From assembly GCA_021788115.1 (NCBI GenBank), contig JAJYLA010000017.1:1-41551 (forward strand): a DNA stretch of 41,551 nucleotides, in the 5' to 3' direction. Numbering within the stretch: position 1 is the stretch's first letter; the number at the start of each line of letters is the position of its first letter. Of this stretch, positions 22,522 to 29,983 are shown piece after piece. The position numbers and the translations under genes are program-made. A model generated the notes under the pieces. The model did no database searches, was not told where the DNA came from, and saw only the letters and a list, made by a program, of their open reading frames with translations. This stretch comes from Actinomycetes bacterium. Lineage in GTDB: Bacteria; Actinomycetota; Acidimicrobiia; Acidimicrobiales; Palsa-688.

Positions 22522-24144
22522 ATGGCAGGCGTCCCCGACCTCTCCGCGGCAGCCGGCGCCGTGCAGGTGGCGCGAGCCGTGATCGACCAGGCGGCACGAC
22601 GGCTCTCCGCCGGAGGGCCCGGAGCAGTAGACGACAACCAGGCCGTCGCTTACGACCTGGCGCACGCCGCCGCCGCAGTCGAGGCGGCCCGCCAGATGCT
22701 CGACTACGGGACGCGCGGCGGGGAGGAGGCGGCGCTCGCGGCGGCGTTCACCGCGGACGCCGTATGGGATCTGTCCGCCCGGCTGCTCGGCCGGGAGGCC
22801 TGCTGGGGAGTGCCGGCCGATGCCGTCGAGCCGGCACGGCCGTTCCTGGTCGCCCATCGCGACCCGGCGTGGCTGTCGAGTCTCGCCGGGGTGACAGGCC
22901 CGCGCCACCTCGACGCCGACTTCGAGATGGTCGCGGAGACGTTCCGCCGCTTCGCCGAGGACAGGATCGCGCCTGCGGCCGAGCGCATCCACCGCGACAA
23001 CACCGACATCCCCGAGGAGATCATCTCGGGTCTCGGCAGGCTCGGGGCGTTCGGGCTCTCGATCCCCGAGGAGTACGGCGGGTTCGCGTCCGGGGGAGAA
23101 CGTGACTACCTGGGGATGGTGGTGGCCACCGAGGAGCTCTCGAGGGCCTCGCTCGCCGCCGGGGGGTCCCTCGTCACCCGGCCCGAGATCCTGGCGCGGG
23201 CTCTGCTGCGCGGCGGCAGCGAGGAGCAGAAACGCCGCTGGCTGCCCGGGCTCGCCACCGGAGAGATCATGGCGGCGGTCGCCGTCACCGAACCGGACTT
23301 CGGATCCGACGTGGCCGGGATCACCACCAGCGCGGCGCGGTCCGGAGGGGGGTGGCTGCTGCGGGGCACCAAGACGTGGTCGACGTTCGCTGCGCGCGCC
23401 GACCTGCTCATGGTCCTCGCCCGCACCGACCCGGACCGCCGCAAGGGCCACCGGGGGCTGTCACTCTTCGTGGTCCCCAAGGACCGCGCCGAAGGCCGCG
23501 GGTTCGTGCTCACCCAGCCACGGGGGGGACGCCTCGAAGGGCGCCCGATCGACACGATCGGTTACCGGGGCATGCACTCCTACGAGCTCTCCTTCGACGG
23601 CTGGTGGGTCCCGGAGGACCACCTCGTCGGCGGGGAGGGCGGCGTGGGGCGCGGCTTCTACTACCAGATGGACAGCTTCGCGAACGGACGGCTGCAGACG
23701 GCAGCCCGTGCCGTCGGGGTGATGCAGGCCGCGTACGACCTCGCCGCTTCGTACGCGGCCGAGCGAGTGGTCTTCGGGCGCCCCGTCGGCGACTACCAGC
23801 TCACCCGCGTCAAGCTCACCCGGATGGCGGCGGCCGTGCAGGCGACCCGCCAGCATGCCTACGCGGTGGCCCGCCTCATGGCCAGGGGAGAAGGCTCCCT
23901 CGAAGCGTCCATGATCAAGACCTACGCGTGCCGTGCAGCCGAGTGGGTGACGAGGGAGGCCATGCAGATCCACGGGGGGATGGGCTACGCGGAGGAGTCT
24001 CCCGTCAGCCGGCTGTTCGTCGATGCTCGCGTCCTGTCCATCTTCGAAGGGGCCGACGAGACCCTGGCGCTCAAGGTGGTGGCGCGCAGGCTGGCCGAGC
24101 AGGCCGGCGCCGGGGTCCTGAGGCCCGCAAGCGGCGCTCCTTAG
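22522..24144 (+). CDS. acyl-CoA dehydrogenase with N-terminal extension, probable (2S)-methylsuccinyl-CoA dehydrogenase
   Basis: The 540-residue flavoprotein has a helical N-terminal extension of about 135 residues (rich in Ala, with YDLAHAAAAVEAARQMLDYG) before a normal acyl-CoA dehydrogenase core. Core motifs are IPEEYGGFASGG, VAVTEPDFGSDVAGI (FAD and substrate signature), GYRGMHSYELSFD, QIHGGMGYAEESPVSRLFVDARVLSIFEGADE; the Glu in FEGADE fits the catalytic base position. An extension of this kind and the total length of about 540-560 are characteristic of methylsuccinyl-CoA dehydrogenase (Mcd) of the ethylmalonyl-CoA pathway. Its stop overlaps that of the convergent lyase of the same pathway. 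The family is certain; the substrate follows from architecture and neighbours. Confidence 0.88.
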   Translation: MAGVPDLSAAAGAVQVARAVIDQAARRLSAGGPGAVDDNQAVAYDLAHAAAAVEAARQMLDYGTRGGEEAALAAAFTADAVWDLSARLLGREACWGVPADAVEPARPFLVAHRDPAWLSSLAGVTGPRHLDADFEMVAETFRRFAEDRIAPAAERIHRDNTDIPEEIISGLGRLGAFGLSIPEEYGGFASGGERDYLGMVVATEELSRASLAAGGSLVTRPEILARALLRGGSEEQKRRWLPGLATGEIMAAVAVTEPDFGSDVAGITTSAARSGGGWLLRGTKTWSTFAARADLLMVLARTDPDRRKGHRGLSLFVVPKDRAEGRGFVLTQPRGGRLEGRPIDTIGYRGMHSYELSFDGWWVPEDHLVGGEGGVGRGFYYQMDSFANGRLQTAARAVGVMQAAYDLAASYAAERVVFGRPVGDYQLTRVKLTRMAAAVQATRQHAYAVARLMARGEGSLEASMIKTYACRAAEWVTREAMQIHGGMGYAEESPVSRLFVDARVLSIFEGADETLALKVVARRLAEQAGAGVLRPASGAP

Positions 24145-24150
24145 GAGCGC
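24134..24150. terminator. hairpin shared by two convergent genes, stop codons in the loop
   Basis: GCGCTCC at 24134-24140 pairs perfectly with GGAGCGC at 24144-24150 around a 3-nt loop TTA. The TAG stop of the dehydrogenase begins in the loop, and the TAA stop of the lyase on the other strand is the loop itself. A stable 7-bp GC stem at the junction of convergent genes would work in both directions, although there is no T tract. Confidence 0.5.
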
Positions 24151-25073
24151 TCCAGGCCGGCGCGATCGCCGCGCGCCACGAGCATCGCGGCGACCTTGCG
24201 CGACGCCTCGTCGATCATCTCGTCGCCGAGCATCACCGCCCCCTGGCGGTCCCCCTCCGTGGCCTGGCGGTAGGCGTCGAGGATCCGCCACGCCCGGTCG
24301 AACTGCTCCTGAGAGGGGGAGAACACCTCGTTGAGGATCGCCACCTGGTCGGGGTGCAGGCTCCACTTCCCGTCGAAACCGAGGATCTGCGTCCGTCGGG
24401 CGTACCGGCGGAACCCCTCGGGGTCGCGGACCTTCACATAGGGCCCGTCGATCACCTGGAGCCCGTTGGCCCTTCCCGCCATGAGGATCTTCATGAACAC
24501 GTAGTGGAAGTAGTCGCCCGGATACTCCTCGATGAGCAGGCCGCCGGCGAGCGACGGCATCCCGATGGACGCCGAGAAGTCCACGGGGCCGAGGATGACC
24601 GTCTCGAGGCGGGGCGACGCGGCGCAGATCTCCTCCACGTTGATGAGACCCTGTGCCGTCTCGATCTGCGCCTCGATGCCCACATGGCCGGCGGGAAGGC
24701 CGGAGTTGATCTCGACCTGGGAGAGCAGCAGGTCGAGGGCAACCACCTCTGCGGCGCTCTGCACCTTGGGAAGCATGACCTCGTCGAGGCGCGGCCCGGC
24801 CCGGCCCACGACCTCGATGACGTCGGCGTAGGTCCAGCGCGTGCCCCAGCCGTTGACCCGGACGCACAGCACAGCCTCGCCCCAGTCCTGGTCGCGCACG
24901 GCGGCGACGACCTTGGCGCGCGCCGCCTCCTTCTCCACCGGGGCCACGGCATCCTCGAGATCGAGGAAGAACATGTCCGCCGGCAGGCCGGGCGCCTTGG
25001 CGAGGAACTTGTCGTTCGAGCCGGGGACGGCGTGGCAGGAGCGGCGGGGGAGGTTGCGCGAGCGCTGGGACAT
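24141..25073 (-). CDS. CitE-like L-malyl-CoA/beta-methylmalyl-CoA lyase
   Basis: The 310-residue HpcH/HpaI-CitE family protein begins LPRRSCHAVPGSNDKFLAKAPGLPADMFFLDLEDAV. Metal and substrate residues sit in GIEAQIETAQGLINVEEI (Glu ligand) and ETVILGPVDFSASIG (Asp ligand). LGFDGKWSLHPDQV, FSPSQEQFDRAWRILDAY and AVMLGDEMIDEASRKVA closely match, from memory, the lyase encoded with crotonyl-CoA carboxylase/reductase in Streptomyces. The expected reaction is cleavage of beta-methylmalyl-CoA to glyoxylate and propionyl-CoA, and possibly malyl-CoA condensation or cleavage, in the ethylmalonyl-CoA pathway. ATG 25073 is preceded by a TACCAT box at 8 nt. Confidence 0.9.
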   Translation of the reverse strand: MSQRSRNLPRRSCHAVPGSNDKFLAKAPGLPADMFFLDLEDAVAPVEKEAARAKVVAAVRDQDWGEAVLCVRVNGWGTRWTYADVIEVVGRAGPRLDEVMLPKVQSAAEVVALDLLLSQVEINSGLPAGHVGIEAQIETAQGLINVEEICAASPRLETVILGPVDFSASIGMPSLAGGLLIEEYPGDYFHYVFMKILMAGRANGLQVIDGPYVKVRDPEGFRRYARRTQILGFDGKWSLHPDQVAILNEVFSPSQEQFDRAWRILDAYRQATEGDRQGAVMLGDEMIDEASRKVAAMLVARGDRAGLERS

Positions 25074-25081
25074 GAGGCGCG

Positions 25082-25087
25082 ATGGTA
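25082..25087 (-). promoter_or_regulatory. -10 box TACCAT of the lyase gene
   Basis: TACCAT on the minus strand lies 8 nt before the ATG at 25073. Together with the inverted repeat just upstream, this suggests a separate, possibly regulated promoter for the lyase. Confidence 0.4.
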
Positions 25088-25122
25088 AGAGGCGGGGACG
25101 CGCCCGACCAGCCCGCAGTTCC

Positions 25123-25166
25123 CCGGACCGAAGAGCGCGGGCGGCCGCACCACCGGCTCGGTCCGG
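25123..25166. repeat. long inverted repeat, 9-bp perfect arms
   Basis: CCGGACCGA at 25123-25131 and TCGGTCCGG at 25158-25166 are exact reverse complements. The 26-nt loop holds a GCGGCCGC palindrome. The element lies in the 133-bp gap between the eIF2B-like gene and the lyase gene, both on the minus strand. It may terminate the upstream transcript or act as an operator about 35-80 bp upstream of the lyase promoter. Confidence 0.45.
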
Positions 25167-25206
25167 CGCCGGGCGCCGCGGAGGCCCGTTTCTCTTCCCC
25201 GGGGAG

Positions 25207-26013
25207 CTATCCCACCGGTCTCAGCAGCTCGGGGGCCACGGCGCAGGCGGCCGCGGACAGCCCCTCCTCGACCCCCGCGCACCCGCCGGGCCCGACCACG
25301 GCAGCGATCAGTGCGGCGGGCACCAGCTCGCCGGGGCGGTCCCACGGCTCCGCCCCGCCCGCGTCCAGCCGGGCGAGCAGGGCGTCCCACAGAGGCGCCG
25401 GGAGCACACGGCCCACGCCCGTGACGGCCCACACGGGGACACCCGCGTGGGCGGCCACCGCCGCCGCGGCAAGCGAGAGGGGCGACGCCAGCACGCCGGA
25501 GGGCCCCGCCGCCGAGGCTTCGACCAGCACCAGGCCCGCCACGGCCGCCGCAGGGCCCACTCCCGAAGCAGGAACCAGGCACGCCTCCCCCCCGCGCTCG
25601 TGCACGCGCCCCACGAGCCGGCCCCCGGCCCCCTCGGCGTCGACCACAAGGACCTCGACGTCCCCGCGACGTCCGAGCGCCGACGCGGTGAGCCCCGGCC
25701 ACCCCACCACGAGGGCCGTCGTCTCGTCGGGGAGGTGGGTGGCGAGGACCCGGTCTGTTGGGTCGTCGTCGAGCTCTCGCGCCACCTGCCGGCACGCCGC
25801 CGGCTGGTCGTCGGCTGTCAGCACGCGCGCCGACAGCCACCACACGAGGCCTGACTCCACGTGCGCCTCCACCAGCCGCCGGCACGCGGGGACCAGGCCG
25901 GCCGGCTCGAGAGCCGCGATCTCGGCGAGCGACAGCGCCGCCTCGCGGGCCACGAACACCGGGTCGGCGCCCGCCACCCGTGCCAGATGGCGCAAGTGCT
26001 CGATCGGGTGCAC
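25207..26013 (-). CDS. hypothetical protein with eIF2B-like Rossmann features
   Basis: The 268-residue protein has a helical N-terminal third (HPIEHLRHLARVAG, EIAALEPAGLVPACRRLVEAHVESGLVWWL) and an alpha/beta C-terminal part with DVEVLVVDAEGAGGRLVGRV, CLVPASGVGPAAAVAGLVLVEASAAGPSGVLA and PVWAVTGVGRVLPAPLWDAL. The loss-of-product style region 'VEASA..GPSGVLASPLSLAAAAVAAHAG' recalls eIF2B/MtnA-type sugar-phosphate isomerases. The usual catalytic Cys/Asp pattern is not obvious, so the assignment is tentative. The start is a GTG 31 bp after the upstream DUF2269 gene, which suggests an operon. Confidence 0.6.
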   Translation of the reverse strand: MHPIEHLRHLARVAGADPVFVAREAALSLAEIAALEPAGLVPACRRLVEAHVESGLVWWLSARVLTADDQPAACRQVARELDDDPTDRVLATHLPDETTALVVGWPGLTASALGRRGDVEVLVVDAEGAGGRLVGRVHERGGEACLVPASGVGPAAAVAGLVLVEASAAGPSGVLASPLSLAAAAVAAHAGVPVWAVTGVGRVLPAPLWDALLARLDAGGAEPWDRPGELVPAALIAAVVGPGGCAGVEEGLSAAACAVAPELLRPVG

Positions 26014-26043
26014 GGTGTCCCGCTCAGGATCGCAGCGCGACCG

Positions 26044-26613
26044 TCATGAGCCGGGCTTGAAGATCATGAGATAGACGGCGACGACGACCAGGGCGTTGAA
26101 GGCGGCCCATCCCGCCGAGATGCGTTTCTCCAGCGAACGCAGCTCCGCCACTGCTGAGGGCTGGTCGGTCGGGACCGGCCCGGCTGCTGGCGGTCGGAAG
26201 CCCGGGGGCGTGCCGGGCCGGTAAGGGAGCTCGTCCCCTGCATCTCGCTGCCTGGCCGCCTCCTCCAGGCGGCGTGCGAGCGCCGAGTACTGGCGCTGGT
26301 TCCGTTTGATCCATCCGTGCAGAATCGCCACGTCCATCAGGTAGACGCCGGCGGCAGCGGAGACCCATCCCTGGCTGAACGTGATCACCGAGTTGCTGGC
26401 CGTCACCGCGCCGATGCCGAAGACGAGGGCGGAGTAGATCAACAGCTCGGCCAGCCCCGAGACGATCACGTTGACCTCGACCACTGCCGCGGCCCCGCCG
26501 CCCGGCCGGCGCTGTGCCAGGCTCACGTACAGGGCGTTGTACGCCACCGCGCCGAAGCCGCCGATCACGCACAGCACGTGCAAGAGGACGAGGATCTTGT
26601 AGCCGGTGCTCAC
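26044..26613 (-). CDS. DUF2269-like integral membrane protein
   Basis: The 189-residue protein has four predicted membrane helices: about 5-27 (YKILVLLHVLCVIGGFGAVAY), 48-68, 75-97 and 166-184. The opening KILVLLHVLCVIGGFGAV matches DUF2269-type proteins, which have a conserved His in the first helix. A cytoplasmic-looking Pro/Arg-rich segment separates helices three and four. The function is unknown. The GTG at 26613 is 7 nt after TACGGT, another leaderless layout. It leads a likely two-gene unit with the eIF2B-like gene. Confidence 0.72.
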   Translation of the reverse strand: MSTGYKILVLLHVLCVIGGFGAVAYNALYVSLAQRRPGGGAAAVVEVNVIVSGLAELLIYSALVFGIGAVTASNSVITFSQGWVSAAAGVYLMDVAILHGWIKRNQRQYSALARRLEEAARQRDAGDELPYRPGTPPGFRPPAAGPVPTDQPSAVAELRSLEKRISAGWAAFNALVVVAVYLMIFKPGS

Positions 26614-26620
26614 AGCGGCG

Positions 26621-26626
26621 ACCGTA
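26621..26626 (-). promoter_or_regulatory. -10 box TACGGT of the DUF2269 gene
   Basis: TACGGT on the minus strand is followed by CGCCGCT and the GTG at 26613, a 7-nt spacing. Confidence 0.45.
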
Positions 26627-26645
26627 GCCGCGACGAGCCGACGCT

Positions 26646-26663
26646 TCTAACCCGTCTAACCCG
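26646..26663. repeat. tandem 9-bp repeat TCTAACCCG x2
   Basis: Two exact head-to-tail copies (26646-26654 and 26655-26663) lie 19-37 bp upstream of the DUF2269 -10 box, at the position of a -35 element or an activator site. The following bases (GGCGG-ATCAC-CCGCC, 26663-26677) can form a small hairpin that may end the clpP transcript. Confidence 0.4.
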
Positions 26664-26732
26664 GCGGATCACCCGCCGCCGGCGGTGACGGGCGACGCCA
26701 CGCGTGGCCGGCGCCGGGCCGCCGCCGGCGCG

Positions 26733-27398
26733 TCAGCGTTCGCCTGCGCCATCAGCAGCTGTGAGCCCCCCGGCGGACAGTGACGCACGGGAAGGCGCCA
26801 CGAGGTGGAGGCCCCGCCGCGGCTCGACGACGTCGTCGACCAGGCCATACTCGACCGCCTCCCGCGCTCCAAGGATGTAGTCGCGGTCGGTGTCACGCGA
26901 GATCCGTTCGACCGGCTGCCCCGTGTGATACGCCAGGATCTCATCCATCCGACGGCGCAGAAATGCCATCTCCCGAGCCTGGTTCTCGATATCGACGGAT
27001 TGGCCCTGCGCTCCTCCGTGGGGCTGGTGGATGAGCACCCGGGAGTTCGGCAGGGCCAGGCGCTTGCCCCGCGCACCGCCGGCGAGCACCACCGCAGCGC
27101 CGGAGGCGGCCAGCCCCACGCAGACGGTCGACACGTCCGGACCGATGACCTGCATGGTGTCGTAAATGCCGAGTGTGGCGGTGACCGAGCCGCCGGGGCT
27201 GTTGATGTACAACGAGATGTCCTTGCCGGGGTCCTCGGCGGAGAGGTGAAGGAGTTGCGCGGTGAGCAGGTTCGCGCTGGCGTCGGTGATCTCCGTGCCC
27301 AGCACCACTATCCGGTCCTTGAGGAGTCGAGAGTAGATGTCGTATGCGCGCTCGCCCCGGGGGGACTGCTCGATGACCGTGGGGACCAGGTAGCTCAC
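26733..27398 (-). CDS. clpP: ATP-dependent Clp protease proteolytic subunit (ClpP paralogue)
   Basis: The 221-residue protein is a ClpP serine peptidase. The catalytic triad is present: S99 in [10 protein letters not shown]124 in LIHQPHGG and D173 in TDRDYI, with the same spacing as E. coli. Other marks are [26 protein letters not shown] and [19 protein letters not shown]. The residue after the Ser is Gly, where most ClpP have Met or Ala. It stands alone, without clpX or a second clpP, and its C-terminus has a roughly 25-residue Ala/Ser/Gly tail. The GTG at 27398 has GAGGAG about 7 nt upstream. Two palindromic operators lie in its promoter region, so it is probably controlled by the ArsR-type regulator downstream of the divergent gene. 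Confidence 0.93.
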   Translation of the reverse strand: MSYLVPTVIEQSPRGERAYDIYSRLLKDRIVVLGTEITDASANLLTAQLLHLSAEDPGKDISLYINSPGGSVTATLGIYDTMQVIGPDVSTVCVGLAASGAAVVLAGGARGKRLALPNSRVLIHQPHGGAQGQSVDIENQAREMAFLRRRMDEILAYHTGQPVERISRDTDRDYILGAREAVEYGLVDDVVEPRRGLHLVAPSRASLSAGGLTAADGAGER

Positions 27399-27413
27399 GT
27401 CCGTCTCCTCTCA

Positions 27414-27431
27414 TGCAACCTGCCAGTTGCA
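27414..27431. promoter_or_regulatory. operator 1, TGCAAC-N6-GTTGCA
   Basis: The arms TGCAAC (27414-27419) and GTTGCA (27426-27431) form a perfect 6-bp inverted repeat around CTGCCA. The site overlaps the region just upstream of the clpP ribosome binding site. The form and size match binding sites of ArsR-family dimers, and an arsR-type gene lies 0.6 kb away. Confidence 0.65.
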
Positions 27432-27455
27432 CGATACCCGTACCGGGCCAGAACA

Positions 27456-27473
27456 TGCAACCCTGGTGTTGCG
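27456..27473. promoter_or_regulatory. operator 2, TGCAAC-N6-GTTGCG
   Basis: This copy repeats operator 1 with one change in the last base and the same 6-nt spacer length. The two centres are 42 bp apart, four helical turns, so two dimers would lie on the same face of the DNA. The site is 19 bp before the ATG of the SRPBCC gene. Confidence 0.65.
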
Positions 27474-27491
27474 CACTGTGAGGAGGGCCGC

Positions 27492-28052
27492 ATGATCCGC
27501 CGCCAACTGGTCATACCCGTGACTCCCGAGCGACTCTGGGAGGTGCTGACGGATCCCGCCCAGCTCGATGACTGGTTCGGTGGCCACTTCGAGTGGGAGT
27601 TGCGTGAGGGGGCACCCATCTTCTTCGTCGGCGACGATGGCGGGTTGCGCGAGGGGCGCGTGGAGGTGGTGAGACCGCAGCGTCACCTGCGTTTTCGGTG
27701 GTGGCTCGCCCCGCCGCGCGACACCCCCGACAACACGCTTCGACCCCCGGCCGGCGGGGGCGCGGCCGGCGGGGGCGCGCGTGGCGAAGCCGAGCGCAGC
27801 GAGACCGAGGTGAGCTACGTGCTCATCCCCGAGAGCGCCGGCACCCGGCTCACGATCCAGGAGCGTCCGGTATCTTCAACGGACACGAGCGCCGTCGCCG
27901 GCTCGTCGCCCGCGCAGGGCGGCTCGACGATCAGCGGCAACCCGAAGGCCCGGATGTCCCCGACGGATCGCTGGACAGCATGGGACGAGCTGCTCGTTGG
28001 AGCCTCTTGGCATGGCACCATGTCGATGACCGCCTCTCGTGCCCGCTCCTGA
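27492..28052 (+). CDS. SRPBCC (AHSA1/START-like) domain protein
   Basis: The 186-residue protein begins MIRRQLVIPVTPERLWEVLTDPAQLDDWFGGHFEWEL, the hallmark opening of AHSA1-type SRPBCC ligand-binding proteins. Further strands are GRVEVVRPQRHLRFRWW and TEVSYVLIPESAGTRLTIQER. The middle is lengthened by a Gly/Ala tract encoded by a tandem 15-bp repeat. A Ser/Gly-rich loop precedes the C-terminal helix (DRWTAWDELLVGA). Such genes are often paired with an ArsR regulator in actinobacteria; the ligand is unknown. ATG 27492 has GAGGAGG upstream. The gene overlaps the arsR-type gene by 14 bp. Confidence 0.88.
   Translation: MIRRQLVIPVTPERLWEVLTDPAQLDDWFGGHFEWELREGAPIFFVGDDGGLREGRVEVVRPQRHLRFRWWLAPPRDTPDNTLRPPAGGGAAGGGARGEAERSETEVSYVLIPESAGTRLTIQERPVSSTDTSAVAGSSPAQGGSTISGNPKARMSPTDRWTAWDELLVGASWHGTMSMTASRARS
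27749..27778 (+). repeat. tandem 15-bp repeat inside the SRPBCC gene
   Basis: Two exact copies of GGCCGGCGGGGGCGC lie head to tail (27749-27763, 27764-27778). Each adds five codons in frame, giving an AGGGA-type duplication in a surface loop. It looks like a recent slippage event. Confidence 0.6.
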
Positions 28053-28416
28053 ACGCCCCGACGTCCCGGGTCCGGCCGGCCGACCGAAGGAGGACCACCA
28101 AGCGGTCGCGGTGTTCAGCGCTCTGTCGGACCCTACCCGCCGCAGCCTCCTGGACCGGCTTTCGAGCGAGGGGCCGATGACCGCGACGCAGCTCTCGGCA
28201 CGCTACCCGGTGTCGCGGCAAGCCGTCACCAAGCATCTCGCCGCGCTCTCCGCGGCGGGACTTCTCCGGGCTCAGCGGCAGGGCCGCGAGGTGCTCTACG
28301 AGATCGCCGGGGAGCGACTCACCGCCGCCAGCTCCTGGCTCGATGAGGTCGGTCGACGGTGGGACCGGCGCCTCGAAGCGCTCGCCCGCAAGCTGGACGA
28401 GGGCACGGCGGACTGA
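28039..28416 (+). CDS. ArsR-family transcriptional regulator
   Basis: The 125-residue winged-helix protein reads HQAVAVFSALSDPTRRSLLDRLSSEGPMTATQLSARYPVSRQAVTKHLAALSAAGLLRAQRQGREVLYEIAGERL. The recognition helix is VSRQAVTKHLAAL and the wing is RQGREVLYEI. There is no metal-binding cysteine motif, so it belongs to the non-metal ArsR group often coupled to SRPBCC proteins. Its GTG start lies inside the end of the SRPBCC gene (14-bp overlap), so the two are translated together. The two TGCAAC palindromes upstream of the operon are its likely targets, which makes autoregulation and control of clpP probable. Confidence 0.92.
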   Translation: MPAPERPDVPGPAGRPKEDHQAVAVFSALSDPTRRSLLDRLSSEGPMTATQLSARYPVSRQAVTKHLAALSAAGLLRAQRQGREVLYEIAGERLTAASSWLDEVGRRWDRRLEALARKLDEGTAD

Positions 28417-28456
28417 GGCAGGCCGGGCAGCGCCGCCAAGCGGCCGGCGCCAGGTT

Positions 28457-28483
28457 GCCGGACCGGCGATCGCCCGGTTCGGC
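28457..28483. terminator. hairpin between convergent arsR-type gene and fumC
   Basis: GCCGGACCGG (28457-28466) can pair with CCGGTTCGGC (28474-28483) around a 7-nt loop, ten pairs with one G-T wobble. It is placed in the 120-bp gap between two convergent genes. No T tract follows on either strand, as is usual in very GC-rich actinobacteria. Confidence 0.45.
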
Positions 28484-28536
28484 TGGGCCCAGGTGCCGAC
28501 CTCGCCCGGCTCACCGGCTGCGCTGGCTTGGCCCCG

Positions 28537-29934
28537 CTACTTGACGATTCCACCCCGGGTCATGGCGTCGACGTCGAGCGCCCTGTCGACCTCTTCCTCC
28601 GTGAGGAGGCCCCGCTCCAACACGATGGTCCGCAGATCCTTCCCCTCCTTCAACGACGCCTTGATCACCACCGCGGCCTCTTCGTAGCCGATGTAGGGGT
28701 TGAGGGCCGTCCCGATCGACGGAGACGACAGGGCGAAGGTGCGACACCGCTCGACGTCGGCCGCGATGCCGGCGATGCACCTGTCGGCGAACACGCGGCT
28801 GACCGACGACAGCAGCCGTATCGACTCGAGGAGGTTGCGGGCGATCACAGGCAGCATGACGTTGAGCTCGAGGTTGCCGGCGGCGCCGCCGAAGGCGACG
28901 GCGGCGTCGTTGCCGATCACCTGGGCCACGACCTGGGACACGGCTTCGGGGATGACGGGGTTGACCTTGCCGGGCATGATCGACGAGCCCGGCTGCAAGT
29001 CCGGGATTCGGATCTCAGCCAGGCCCGTCCGCGGCCCGCTCCCCATCCAGCGCAGGTCGGTCGCGCACTTGTACAACGACACGGCGATCGTGCGCAGGAC
29101 TCCCGACGCCTCCACCAGCGCGTCGCGCGCCCCCTGCGCCTCGAAGTGGTCGCGGGCCTCGGTCAGCGGCAGGCCCCGGTCCTCGGCGAGCCGCTTGATC
29201 ACCCGTGACGCGAACCCCCGCGGTGCGTTGATGCCTGTGCCGACGGCGGTGCCGCCGAGCGGCAGTTCGGCGACGCGGGGAAGGCACGCTTCGAGGCGCT
29301 CGATCCCGTGCTCGACGGCGGCTGCGTACCCACCGAACTCCTGGCCGAGGGTCACAGGCGTGGCGTCCATCAGATGTGTCCGGCCCGACTTGACGACCGT
29401 CCGGAACTCCCGGCTCTTCTTCCGCAACGCCCGGGCCAGGTGCTCCAGCGCCGGGATCAGGCGGGCGCGGATCTCGGTGGCGGCTGCAAGGTGGATCGCC
29501 GAGGGAAACACGTCGTTCGAGGATTGCGAGGCGTTGACGTGATCGTTGGGATGGACCTTGGAGCCGATCCGCTCGGACGCCAGGCTGGCCAGAACCTCGT
29601 TCATGTTCATGTTCGTCGAGGTGCCCGAGCCGGTTTGGAAGACATCGAGGGGAAATTCCTGGTCCCAGCGGCCGTCAGCCACCTCCGCAGAGGCCTCGTG
29701 GATGGCGGCTGCTATCGCCTTGTCGACCGTCTTCAGGCGTGCGTTCTCGAGCGCCGCTGCGCCCTTGATGGCGGCGAGCGCCGAGATGAGCGCCCGCTCC
29801 ACCCGCATCCCCGAGATGGGGAAGTTCTCGACGGCCCGTTGCGTCTGCGCCTGCCACTTCGCGTCGGCTGGAACGCGGACGTCTCCCATCGAGTCGTGTT
29901 CGACCCGGTACTCCGGTTGCGTCTCGCTCGTCAT
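28537..29934 (-). CDS. fumC: class II fumarate hydratase
   Basis: The 465-residue protein interconverts fumarate and malate in the TCA cycle. It begins [23 protein letters not shown]. Family motifs include [48 protein letters not shown] (catalytic His in RTHLMDA), the fumarase signature [11 protein letters not shown] with the catalytic Ser in the flexible loop, and [10 protein letters not shown]. The length is standard. The ATG at 29934 is 7 nt after TACGGT, so a leaderless transcript is likely. In context, fumarase would also handle malate or succinate-level products of the ethylmalonyl-CoA route. Confidence 0.96.
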   Translation of the reverse strand: MTSETQPEYRVEHDSMGDVRVPADAKWQAQTQRAVENFPISGMRVERALISALAAIKGAAALENARLKTVDKAIAAAIHEASAEVADGRWDQEFPLDVFQTGSGTSTNMNMNEVLASLASERIGSKVHPNDHVNASQSSNDVFPSAIHLAAATEIRARLIPALEHLARALRKKSREFRTVVKSGRTHLMDATPVTLGQEFGGYAAAVEHGIERLEACLPRVAELPLGGTAVGTGINAPRGFASRVIKRLAEDRGLPLTEARDHFEAQGARDALVEASGVLRTIAVSLYKCATDLRWMGSGPRTGLAEIRIPDLQPGSSIMPGKVNPVIPEAVSQVVAQVIGNDAAVAFGGAAGNLELNVMLPVIARNLLESIRLLSSVSRVFADRCIAGIAADVERCRTFALSSPSIGTALNPYIGYEEAAVVIKASLKEGKDLRTIVLERGLLTEEEVDRALDVDAMTRGGIVK

Positions 29935-29941
29935 GAAATGG

Positions 29942-29947
29942 ACCGTA
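29942..29947 (-). promoter_or_regulatory. -10 box TACGGT of fumC
   Basis: TACGGT on the minus strand is followed by CCATTTC and the ATG at 29934, a 7-nt leaderless spacing. Confidence 0.5.
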
Positions 29948-29983
29948 CAGCACCGGTCAAGAACGGGCCCCCCGCCGCCCAGG

